NCBI GenBank assembly: GCA_902795555.1
Contig: CADBLV010000309.1
Span: 1-6,560, forward strand
Direction: 5' to 3'
DNA length: 6,560 bases
Source: an uncultured Eubacteriales bacterium
Lineage (GTDB): Bacteria > Bacillota_A > Clostridia > Christensenellales > Aristaeellaceae
Every line of letters starts with the position of its first letter. Position 1 is the stretch's first letter. Position numbers and translations under genes: made by a program. Positions 1 to 6,560 of this stretch are shown one piece after another. Under the pieces are notes generated by a model. That model was not told where the DNA came from. It saw only the letters and a list, made by a program, of their open reading frames with translations, and did no database searches.

Positions 1-1388
1 AAAACTGCATCGTGCTGGGCCATGTGCAGGACGCGGAAGGCCGCAAGATGAGCAAGCATCTGGGCAATGTGGTGGATCCCTTTGTGATGCTGGATAAATT
101 CGGGGCCGATGCCCTGCGGTGGTATTTCTATACCACCTCCGCTCCCTGGCTGCCCTCCCGATTCTCTGAGGAGGCCGTTCAGGAAGGACAGCGGAAATTC
201 CTGGCCACGCTGCAGAACACCTATGCCTTCTTTGCCATGTATGCCCAGATTGACGGATTCGATCCGCTGGCCCATCCGCTGGAGAAAACCGAGAAAACCC
301 TGATGGACCGGTGGATTCTGAGCAAACTGAACACGCTGATTGCCAGAGTCGACGACGACCTGGCCCATTACCGCGTGACCGAGAGCGCCAACGCCCTGGC
401 CGACTTCGTTGACGAGCTGAGCAACTGGTATGTCCGGCGGGGCCGGGAGCGCTTCTGGGGCAAGGGCATGGGCGGAGACAAGGAAGCCGCCTTCGCCACG
501 CTGTATCACGTGCTGGTGACGGTGGCCAAGCTCAGCGCTCCCTTCGTGCCTTTCCTGGCGGAGCAGATCTATCAGAACCTGGTTGTGAACAACATCCCCG
601 GGGCGCCGGAAAGCGTGCACCTCTGCGATTTCCCGGAGAGCGATGCCTCTCAGATCGATCCGGAGATGGAAAAGCAGATGGACGCGCTGGTCGAGGTTGT
701 GCAGCTGGGCCGGGCCTGCCGCAACAGCGCGAACATGAAGGTGCGCCAGCCGGCGGCTGCCCTGTATGTGAAGGGCGCCTCCTTCGATCAGGCCTATCAG
801 GAACTGTGCGAGGACGAGCTGAACGTGAAGAAAGTGATCTTCACGGACGACGCACGGGCCTTTACCACCTATAAGCTGAAGCCGCAGATGCGTACCCTCG
901 GGCCGAAATACGGCAAGCTGCTGGGCCGGATCGGCCAGAAGCTGGCGGAGATGGACGGCAACGAGGTCGTGGATGCCTTCGGACGGGGCGAAACGGTGTC
1001 CTTTATGATCGACGACACGGAGATTGTGCTCTCCGCGGGCGACGTGCTGACCGAGCCGACCCAGAAGCCCGGCTTCACCGCCATTGAGGACAAGGGCGTG
1101 ACCGTCGTGCTGGACACCAATCTGACCGGGGAACTGATCCGGGAAGGCTATGTGCGGGAAGTGATTTCCAAGGTTCAGAACATGCGGAAGGAAGCCGGAT
1201 TCGAAGTGACAGACCGGATTCGGATTACCTTCAGCGCCGAGGACGCTGTGGCGGACGCCCTTGCCGCCTTTGAGGACATGCTGAAGCGGGCAACGCTGGC
1301 CCTGGAAGTGATCCGGGAGGACGCCGCGGACGGCAAACCCTGGGACATCAACGGCCGGAAGGCTGTGGTGAAAGTGGAAAAAGTATGA
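1..1388 (+). CDS. ileS: Isoleucyl-tRNA synthetase (type 2), C-terminal part, 5'-truncated
   Basis: Cytoplasmic enzyme that attaches isoleucine to tRNA-Ile. The reading frame is open from base 3 to the TGA at 1386-1388, about 461 residues. Full-length type-2 enzymes are a little over 1,000, so more than half, including the HIGH motif and most of the Rossmann and editing domains, lies to the left. The visible part opens with the KMSK-loop region: LGHVQDAEGRKMSKHLGN, with the ATP-binding KMSKH at bases 45-59 (His in the fifth position where Ser is common). Next is the helical anticodon-binding domain, containing SNWYVRRGRERFW at about bases 418-459. The rest is the DUF5915-type C-terminal region (LGPKYGKLLGRI near 898; NMRKEAGFEVTDRIRI near 1180), typical of the eukaryote-like IleRS2 class rather than the zinc-finger-ended IleRS1. 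Its stop overlaps the next gene's ATG. Identification is confident; the true start is outside the window. Confidence 0.96.
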   Translation, partial: NCIVLGHVQDAEGRKMSKHLGNVVDPFVMLDKFGADALRWYFYTTSAPWLPSRFSEEAVQEGQRKFLATLQNTYAFFAMYAQIDGFDPLAHPLEKTEKTLMDRWILSKLNTLIARVDDDLAHYRVTESANALADFVDELSNWYVRRGRERFWGKGMGGDKEAAFATLYHVLVTVAKLSAPFVPFLAEQIYQNLVVNNIPGAPESVHLCDFPESDASQIDPEMEKQMDALVEVVQLGRACRNSANMKVRQPAAALYVKGASFDQAYQELCEDELNVKKVIFTDDARAFTTYKLKPQMRTLGPKYGKLLGRIGQKLAEMDGNEVVDAFGRGETVSFMIDDTEIVLSAGDVLTEPTQKPGFTAIEDKGVTVVLDTNLTGELIREGYVREVISKVQNMRKEAGFEVTDRIRITFSAEDAVADALAAFEDMLKRATLALEVIREDAADGKPWDINGRKAVVKVEKV

Positions 1389-2698
1389 AAATCGCGCTGA
1401 TCGGCCAGGATATCCCCACCCTGCTTCCCGGCCTGCTGGCGGACCTGTTTTTCGCCTGCCGGGAGGGGGCGGAGGCGGCCGCGGAAGAACGGAACCCGGC
1501 GATGCGGGAGCTGCTGCAGGGATACGGCGACGCCATGGTGAAAAAAGCGGACATCGGCGGTTCGTTTCTGGTTTCCGGAGACCGGGAAACCGTGCTGGAG
1601 GGGGCGGATTGCGTCCTCTATGCCGGGGATTGCCAGCCGGCGAGCCGATTCCAGATGGACCGGGATGCTCTGAGCGGCAGCGAGGAGGGAGACCCCGGGC
1701 TGTCGGACCAGGCGCGGGTGAACGGCGGCCTGGGCGGCCTTCTGCACGCCCTGCGGGCCGGGGAGGAGGTTTTGCACCTCTGCGACGCCATGGATCGGGT
1801 CTGCCCCGGGGCTCTGGTGATCAATCTGGGGCAGCCCGTTGCCCGAACTACCGGGATTTTTCTGAAGCGGGGATATCGCTGCTTCGGCCTGGGCCGGACG
1901 CCCATGAAAGGATCCAGCGGGGCGGACGCCTTCCTGAAGCGCCTGGGGATTCCGGCAAGCCGGGGACGGGTGACCGTGGCGGGCCTTCCGGGCTTCGCCT
2001 TCCTGATTGAGGCGGCGGACGGGGACCTTCCTGTGACCGACAGGCTGAAAAAGGCCGCAAAAGCCGGAGAGCTGGGAAGCCTCAGCAAAAGATGGCTCGA
2101 CTGGTGGGGGACGATTCCCGCCGGGGAAGTGACCGACGCGGCGGAGTTTCTTCCGGCCCAGCCGGACTACATTCCCGAGGAGCATCCCGCCTTCGGCGAA
2201 ACAGTCGAACGGCGCAAGGAACGAATTCTGTATATGAACACGGTGCGTCAGCAGGGGGCCGACAGCACGGAAGGCGCCATGGCCCAGCTGCTGCTGCTGT
2301 CCCGGGTGCCGCCGATCCGGCCCATGTCCCTGGCGATGATGATCCTGCGGGGAGAAAGCGGGTCCATGGACGCGGTGACCAGGCGCAACGGCGAAAATCT
2401 TCCCGATCTGCCTCCGGAGGCGATCATTGAAGCGCGGCTGACCCTCTCAAACGGGGAGGAGATTCCGCAGCATCTGGCGCTGAATCCGGCCCTGGCAGAG
2501 ATTCTGCGGGAGGTCGACGCGGCGAACCGTCTGGCTTCCCAGGCTGCTTTCGGCGACAGGGAAGCCCTGCGGGAATATCTGGAAACCGACCCGGCGCTGG
2601 AAGGGGTGGACCGCCTGTATGCCATGGAGGTCGCGGAAGCGCTGATCGCTTTGCATTCGGACGTGCTTCCCCGCTTCCGCGACGGGGAAACGGAATAG
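1385..2698 (+). CDS. Divergent glycoside hydrolase family 4-like protein, catalytic residues apparently lost
   Basis: A 437-residue protein with the layout of NAD- and Mn-dependent GH4 glycosidases. It has an N-terminal Rossmann strand (MKIALIG), the stretch RETVLEGADCVLYAG (68-80 region), then GGLGGLLHALRAGEEVL (114-130) and CPGALVINLGQP (140-151), matching the family's 'cPdAwliNxtNP'. The C-terminal domain (NGENLPDLPPEAIIEA, 335-350, and ALNPALAEILREVDAANRLA) also reads as GH4. The key residues do not fit: the metal-ligand Cys of 'GLCNxP' is Gly170 in GLGRTP (168-173), the metal-ligand His of 'GLNH' is Gly203 in GLPGFAFL (200-207), and the GGGS NAD loop is GQDI. Family membership is fairly secure; glycosidase activity is doubtful, and a binding or regulatory role is possible but unproven. 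The ATG overlaps the ileS stop (ATGA) with no strong ribosome binding site, which suggests translational coupling. No signal peptide is visible. Confidence 0.8.
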   Translation: MKIALIGQDIPTLLPGLLADLFFACREGAEAAAEERNPAMRELLQGYGDAMVKKADIGGSFLVSGDRETVLEGADCVLYAGDCQPASRFQMDRDALSGSEEGDPGLSDQARVNGGLGGLLHALRAGEEVLHLCDAMDRVCPGALVINLGQPVARTTGIFLKRGYRCFGLGRTPMKGSSGADAFLKRLGIPASRGRVTVAGLPGFAFLIEAADGDLPVTDRLKKAAKAGELGSLSKRWLDWWGTIPAGEVTDAAEFLPAQPDYIPEEHPAFGETVERRKERILYMNTVRQQGADSTEGAMAQLLLLSRVPPIRPMSLAMMILRGESGSMDAVTRRNGENLPDLPPEAIIEARLTLSNGEEIPQHLALNPALAEILREVDAANRLASQAAFGDREALREYLETDPALEGVDRLYAMEVAEALIALHSDVLPRFRDGETE

Positions 2699-2790
2699 CC
2701 AAAGCCGAACCGGGAAAAAGGAAACGGGCAGAAAAACAAACGGAAAACAACACCGACAGAAGAACCGATCAGAAAGAAAAGGAGAATCCG
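2699..2790 (+). other. A-rich, T-depleted intergenic spacer/leader
   Basis: These 92 bases between the GH4-like gene and the methyltransferase gene contain about 51% A and only two T residues (in GATC at 2769 and in AATCC at 2787). No promoter-like -35/-10 pair can be placed here because T is absent, and no hairpin terminator is seen. The likely reading is an unstructured transcribed leader inside the operon, ending in the methyltransferase ribosome binding site. Confidence 0.5.
2779..2784 (+). promoter_or_regulatory. Ribosome binding site of the methyltransferase gene
   Basis: AAGGAG lies 6 bases before the ATG at 2791, a close match to the anti-Shine-Dalgarno sequence at good spacing. It fixes that start codon. 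Confidence 0.85.
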
Positions 2791-3654
2791 ATGTTCTTAG
2801 CCGACACCTGGGTGGACTACGAAGTGCTGGATACCGGAGACGGGGAGAAGCTGGAGCGCTGGGGCGAGATCATTCTGCGCCGCCCGGATCCGCAAACCAT
2901 CTGGCCCAAAGCCCAGGAGCGCCTGTGGCGGCAGGCCATGGCCGTTTATCACCGAAGCGACCGGGGCGGCGGGGAATGGGAATTTCTCCGGCCCCTGCCG
3001 GAGAAATGGGTCGTCCGATACGGCGAACTGTCCTTTTTTGTGCGCCCGACCGGCTTCAAGCATACGGGCCTGTTTCCGGAGCAGGCGGCCAACTGGGACT
3101 GGATGTCCGGCCTCATCCGGGAAAGCGGGCGGCGGGATCTGAAGATTCTGAACCTGTTCGGATATACGGGCGGCGCCACCCTGGCCTGCGCCGCCGCGGG
3201 AGCACAGGTGACCCATGTGGACGCGGCGAAGGGCATGGTGCTGTGGGCGAAGGACAACCGCGCCCTTTCCGACCTGCCGGAGGACCGCTTCCGATGGATT
3301 GTGGAGGATGCGATCCGCTTTGTCCAGCGGGAAATCCGCCGGGGGAACACCTATGACGCCGTGCTGATGGATCCGCCCAGCTATGGCCGGGGCCCGGGCG
3401 GGGAGGTGTGGAAGCTGGAGAATGAGCTTTTCTCGCTGGTGAAAACCTGCGCGGAGGTTCTGAGCGAAAGACCTCTGTTTTTCCTGATCAATTCCTACAC
3501 CACGGGCTTTCAGGCCAGCGTGCTGAGCAACCTGCTGGGGCGCTGCGTGCAAAGCCGCTTCGGAGGAACCGTGGACAGCCGGGAGCTCTGCCTGCCTGTG
3601 ACCGCCGGCGGGGTGCTTCCCTGCGGCGCCAGCGGGAGGTGGCAGCGTGGCTGA
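2791..3654 (+). CDS. Class I SAM-dependent methyltransferase, RlmI-like catalytic domain (COG1092 type)
   Basis: A 287-residue cytoplasmic methyltransferase whose catalytic domain resembles rRNA methyltransferases of the RlmI group (Methyltrans_SAM family). The SAM-binding glycine motif is LNLFGYTGGAT (120-130), followed by acidic Asp144 at the end of strand 2 (THVDAAKG), Asp173 (VEDA), and motif IV DPPSYGRG (194-201). The C-terminus has GVLPCGASGRW (274-284). Upstream, GLFPEQAANWDWM (93-105) is typical of this subgroup. It lacks the N-terminal PUA domain of E. coli RlmI (about 396 residues). The motif VI region reads FLINSYTTGF (231-240), without the 'SCS'-type cysteine expected of an m5C enzyme, so calling it RlmI would overreach. 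The target is probably RNA, but this is inferred from family and neighbours. The stop overlaps the next gene's start by 8 bp, implying coupled translation. Confidence 0.85.
   Translation: MFLADTWVDYEVLDTGDGEKLERWGEIILRRPDPQTIWPKAQERLWRQAMAVYHRSDRGGGEWEFLRPLPEKWVVRYGELSFFVRPTGFKHTGLFPEQAANWDWMSGLIRESGRRDLKILNLFGYTGGATLACAAAGAQVTHVDAAKGMVLWAKDNRALSDLPEDRFRWIVEDAIRFVQREIRRGNTYDAVLMDPPSYGRGPGGEVWKLENELFSLVKTCAEVLSERPLFFLINSYTTGFQASVLSNLLGRCVQSRFGGTVDSRELCLPVTAGGVLPCGASGRWQRG
3634..3639 (+). promoter_or_regulatory. Ribosome binding site of the pseudouridine synthase gene
   Basis: GGGAGG, inside the end of the methyltransferase gene, is 7 bases before the GTG at 3647. It supports a GTG start overlapping the upstream gene by 8 bp. 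Confidence 0.7.
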
Positions 3655-4432
3655 CATCCTGTTTGAGGACAACCATGTGCTGGTGGCGGTGAAACCGCCG
3701 AACATGCTCTCCCAGGCGGATCGCACCGGGGACTCGGACATGCTGACGGAAATGAAGGCGTATATCAAGGAAGCCTATCACAAGCCGGGGAACGTTTATC
3801 TGGGGCTGGTGCACCGGCTGGACCGGCCGGTCGGCGGGCTGATGGTTTTCGCCCGGACCAGCAAGGCTGCCGCCAGGCTGTCCGCCCAGATGCGGGAGCA
3901 CGCCCTGGGGCGGGAATATCTGTGCGTCGTTTGCGGAGAAACGCCGGAGGAATTCACGCTCACGGATTATCTGATCAAGGACGAAATCAAAAACAAGGTC
4001 GTTGTCTGCGAGGCGGACGAAAAGGGCGGGAAGCTGGCGATTCTCCACGGGCGGCGCATCGCTGCCCGGGAAGGAACCTGCCTTTGCGCCGTGCGGCTGG
4101 AAACGGGCCGCAGCCACCAGATTCGCGTTCAGATGAGCCATATCGGGGCGCCGCTGTGGGGAGACAACCGATACGGATACGGGATTCCCGGGCAGCAGAT
4201 TGCCCTTTGGGGATACAAACTGACGTTTCAACACCCGATTTCCGGGGAGCGGCTGACCTTTCACGCAATGCCGGAAGGCGGCGTTTGGGGCCTTTACGGG
4301 GATCTGCTGACCGTGCCGGAGGACACGGATCCCATCCGGCGCCGCGACATTCTGAACATCCGGGAGGATGTGATTCAGAAGCTGGAGGAATTCGACAAAT
4401 TCAAGCCTGTCGGCACGGACGAGCTGCTGTGA
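3647..4432 (+). CDS. RluA-family RNA pseudouridine synthase
   Basis: A 261-residue enzyme that isomerises uridine to pseudouridine in rRNA or tRNA. The catalytic motif HRLDRPVGGLMVFAR (56-70) carries the invariant Asp59. The second conserved block, LETGRSHQIRVQMSHIGAPL (151-170), followed by WGDNRYG, is the RluA-type 'TGRxHQIR' signature, and the N-terminal FEDNHVLVAVKPPNM (6-20) is also typical. There is no S4 RNA-binding domain: the protein starts directly with the catalytic fold. About 40 residues follow it (roughly 222-261), ending in a charged tail. The exact site modified cannot be told from sequence, since RluA, RluC, RluD and TruC relatives share these motifs. The GTG start is chosen from GGGAGG 7 bases upstream and because the conserved N-terminus begins at residue 5. 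Overlap with the methyltransferase gene points to a shared transcript and perhaps linked RNA modification. Confidence 0.93.
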   Translation: MADILFEDNHVLVAVKPPNMLSQADRTGDSDMLTEMKAYIKEAYHKPGNVYLGLVHRLDRPVGGLMVFARTSKAAARLSAQMREHALGREYLCVVCGETPEEFTLTDYLIKDEIKNKVVVCEADEKGGKLAILHGRRIAAREGTCLCAVRLETGRSHQIRVQMSHIGAPLWGDNRYGYGIPGQQIALWGYKLTFQHPISGERLTFHAMPEGGVWGLYGDLLTVPEDTDPIRRRDILNIREDVIQKLEEFDKFKPVGTDELL

Positions 4433-5680
<1,248 letters not shown>

Positions 5681-5683
5681 CCG

Positions 5684-5697
5684 CTTCACGCGTGAAG
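5684..5697. repeat. Perfect 14-base palindrome after tgt
   Basis: CTTCACGCGTGAAG is fully self-complementary and starts 3 bases after the tgt stop codon. With no loop it is more plausible as a protein-binding dyad or chance palindrome than as a good RNA hairpin. Function unknown. Confidence 0.5.
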
Positions 5698-5705
5698 ACA
5701 GCCCG

Positions 5706-5748
5706 GAACAGGGACGGTTTCCGATCGATGAGCCGTCTCTGTTCTTTT
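5706..5748 (+). terminator. Rho-independent terminator of the ileS-tgt block
   Basis: The arms GAACAGGGACGG (5706-5717) and CCGTCTCTGTTC (5733-5744) pair over 12 positions with a single G-U wobble (5712 with 5738). Three weaker inner pairs are possible (5718-5720 with 5730-5732). TTTT (5745-5748) and a T-rich run to about 5761 follow directly. It lies 25 bases after the tgt stop, as expected for an operon end. Confidence 0.85.
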
Positions 5749-5775
5749 GCTGTTGTTCTTTCCATGTTCGCGGGC

Positions 5776-5804
5776 TTGACTCTTCCCCCCGATCCCTCTA
5801 TCCT
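5776..5804 (+). promoter_or_regulatory. Candidate sigma-70/SigA promoter of the symporter gene
   Basis: The -35 box is TTGACT (5776-5781, five of six consensus bases) and the -10 box is TATCCT (5799-5804, four of six). The spacer is exactly 17 bases. Transcription would start near 5811, leaving a leader of roughly 47 bases before the proposed ATG at 5858. The placement just after a terminator supports a new transcription unit. Confidence 0.6.
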
Positions 5805-5812
5805 GTATACAG
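5803..5812. promoter_or_regulatory. Candidate operator, palindrome overlapping promoter end and transcription start
   Basis: CTGTATACAG is a perfect 10-base palindrome that overlaps the last two bases of the -10 box and covers the predicted transcription start. The core TGTATACA resembles sites bound by GntR-family repressors, which often centre on GT...AC dyads. A repressor bound here would block the promoter. No regulator gene is in the window, so this is inference. Confidence 0.35.
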
Positions 5813-5825
5813 TTTAAAATGATGT

Positions 5826-5845
5826 GCTTTTCAAGGGTGAAAAGC
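5826..5845 (+). promoter_or_regulatory. Leader hairpin just upstream of the symporter ribosome binding site
   Basis: GCTTTTCA (5826-5833) and TGAAAAGC (5838-5845) pair perfectly over 8 bp around an AGGG tetraloop. The hairpin ends one base before the purine-rich ribosome binding region at 5847. It could protect the message or influence ribosome access. It lacks a U-tract, so it is not a terminator. Confidence 0.5.
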
Positions 5846-5846
5846 C

Positions 5847-5857
5847 GGAAGGAAGGA
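5847..5857 (+). promoter_or_regulatory. Ribosome binding region of the symporter gene
   Basis: The run GGAAGGAAGGA contains two overlapping AAGGA sites. The first (5849-5853) is 4 bases before ATG 5858 and the second (5853-5857) is 6 bases before ATG 5864. Either codon can therefore be the start. Confidence 0.65.
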
Positions 5858-6560
5858 ATGAAAATGGATCTTGTTCTGAAACTGGGGATGCTGTTGCTGT
5901 TTTTCGGCGTGATGGTGTTTGTCGGCTTCTATTGCCGCCGCCATGCCACGGACGTCAACGGCTTTGTGCTGGGGGGACGGAACGTCGGCCCCTGGCTGAC
6001 CGCCTTCGCTTACGGAACATCCTATTTTTCGGCAGTGGTTTTTGTGGGATATGCAGGGCAGTTCGGATGGAAATACGGCATTGCCTCCACCTGGATCGGT
6101 CTGGCGAACGCCTTCCTGGGTTCCCTGCTGGCCTGGGCCGTGCTGGGACGGCGGACCCGCATCATGACGCAGCACCTGAAATCCCATACGATGCCGCAGT
6201 TCTTTGAAACCCGCTTTGATTCCAGCGCGCTGAAGATCCTCTCTTCCGCGATTATCTTTATCTTCCTGATTCCCTATACCGCCTCCCTGTATAACGGCCT
6301 CAGCCGCCTGTTTGAAATGGCGTTTCATGTGGATTACGCGATCTGCGTGATCGTGATGGCCGTGCTGACAGGCATTTATGTGATCGCCGGCGGATATATG
6401 GCCACGGCTGTGAACGACTTTATCCAGGGCATCATCATGATCGTCGGCATCGTTGCGATCGTCGCGGCCGTGCTTGCCAGCCGCGGCGGCTTCTCCGCCT
6501 CCCTGTACAACGGCCTCAGCCGCCTGTTCAGGATGGCCTTCAATATTGATTATTCCGTCT
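5858..6560 (+). CDS. Sodium:solute symporter (SSS/SLC5 family), 3'-truncated
   Basis: An inner-membrane, Na+-coupled uptake transporter; the substrate cannot be read from sequence. The frame is open from ATG 5858 to the window edge (234 codons), about half of a typical 450-550 residue member. Hydrophobic segments lie near residues 8-25, 46-65, 74-96, 126-140, 160-177 and 190-207. Family features include DVNGFVLGGRNVGPWLTAFAYGTSYFSAVV (within 32-61) and VIAGGYMATAVNDFIQG (175-191), the SSS 'GGYxAxxxxDxxQ' signature. Oddity: residues 142-162 (ASLYNGLSRLF...) recur at 214-234, 16 of 21 identical, where the family normally has unrelated sequence; this is either an internal duplication or an assembly chimera. 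Alternative starts are ATG 5864 (well-spaced AAGGA) and in-frame ATGs at 5819 and 5822, which lack a binding site and sit too close to the predicted transcription start. Confidence 0.88.
   Translation, partial: MKMDLVLKLGMLLLFFGVMVFVGFYCRRHATDVNGFVLGGRNVGPWLTAFAYGTSYFSAVVFVGYAGQFGWKYGIASTWIGLANAFLGSLLAWAVLGRRTRIMTQHLKSHTMPQFFETRFDSSALKILSSAIIFIFLIPYTASLYNGLSRLFEMAFHVDYAICVIVMAVLTGIYVIAGGYMATAVNDFIQGIIMIVGIVAIVAAVLASRGGFSASLYNGLSRLFRMAFNIDYSV
6281..6560 (+). repeat. In-frame imperfect direct repeat inside the symporter gene
   Basis: Copy 1 is 6281-6344 and copy 2 is 6497-6560, offset by 216 nt (72 codons, frame kept). They match at about 50 of 64 bases and share the exact 20-mer AACGGCCTCAGCCGCCTGTT. 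The differences include several synonymous third-base changes, so the copies are diverged rather than duplicated reads. Copy 2 reaches the window edge, so its full length is unknown. Confidence 0.85.

Noticed and set aside
1175..2185. 336-codon minus-strand frame across the end of ileS and the GH4-like gene
   Set aside because: It spans two real genes on the opposite strand, has no family motifs and a Pro/Arg/Gln-rich composition.
2699..2790. Separate promoter for the methyltransferase gene
   Set aside because: The spacer has only two T residues, so no TTGACA/TATAAT-like pair can be formed.
2797..3768. 323-codon minus-strand frame opposite the methyltransferase
   Set aside because: Antisense shadow of a clear methyltransferase gene, with no motif and no ribosome binding site that I can see.
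5831..6328. 165-codon minus-strand frame and 127-codon plus-strand frame (5824-6207) over the symporter start
   Set aside because: Both lie out of frame with the membrane protein, which has clear family motifs and a ribosome binding site.

Overview
The window is one rightward (+ strand) gene block from a GC-rich bacterium, most likely an uncultured or gut-type member of the Firmicutes/Clostridia. The basis is strong AAGGAG-type ribosome binding sites, a TTG start, a type-2 (DUF5915-containing) isoleucyl-tRNA synthetase, and proteins that look clostridial. The lineage is inferred from sequence style, not from a search.

Layout. Positions 1-1388 hold the C-terminal part of ileS, cut by the window edge. 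It overlaps by 4 bp (1385-1388) a 437-residue protein (1385-2698) with the backbone of glycoside hydrolase family 4 (GH4) but without the family's metal ligands or its glycine-rich NAD loop. A 92-base, almost T-free spacer follows. Then come a class I SAM-dependent methyltransferase (2791-3654), an RluA-type pseudouridine synthase (3647-4432, 8 bp overlap) and tRNA-guanine transglycosylase tgt (TTG start at 4562, ends 5680). A hairpin-plus-U-tract terminator at 5706-5748 closes the block. A new promoter (5776-5804), with a perfect 10-bp palindrome at the predicted start of transcription, drives a sodium:solute symporter. That gene begins near 5858 and runs off the right edge.

How the genes fit together. 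Four of the five genes in the first block concern translation: tRNA charging (ileS), probable RNA methylation, RNA pseudouridylation, and queuosine-pathway base exchange in tRNA (tgt). Short overlaps and the absence of internal terminators suggest co-transcription from a promoter left of the window. The degenerate GH4 protein is the outsider. The symporter is a separate, probably regulated, transcription unit.

Most worth a second look: (1) the GH4-fold protein that has lost its catalytic residues, coupled to ileS; (2) an in-frame repeat of about 21 codons in the symporter (copies 216 nt apart), the second copy running into the window edge, which is either a real segmental duplication or an assembly chimera between paralogues; (3) the promoter/palindrome/leader-hairpin arrangement ahead of the symporter. 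I see no CRISPR array, tRNA or rRNA gene, insertion sequence or obvious defence system.
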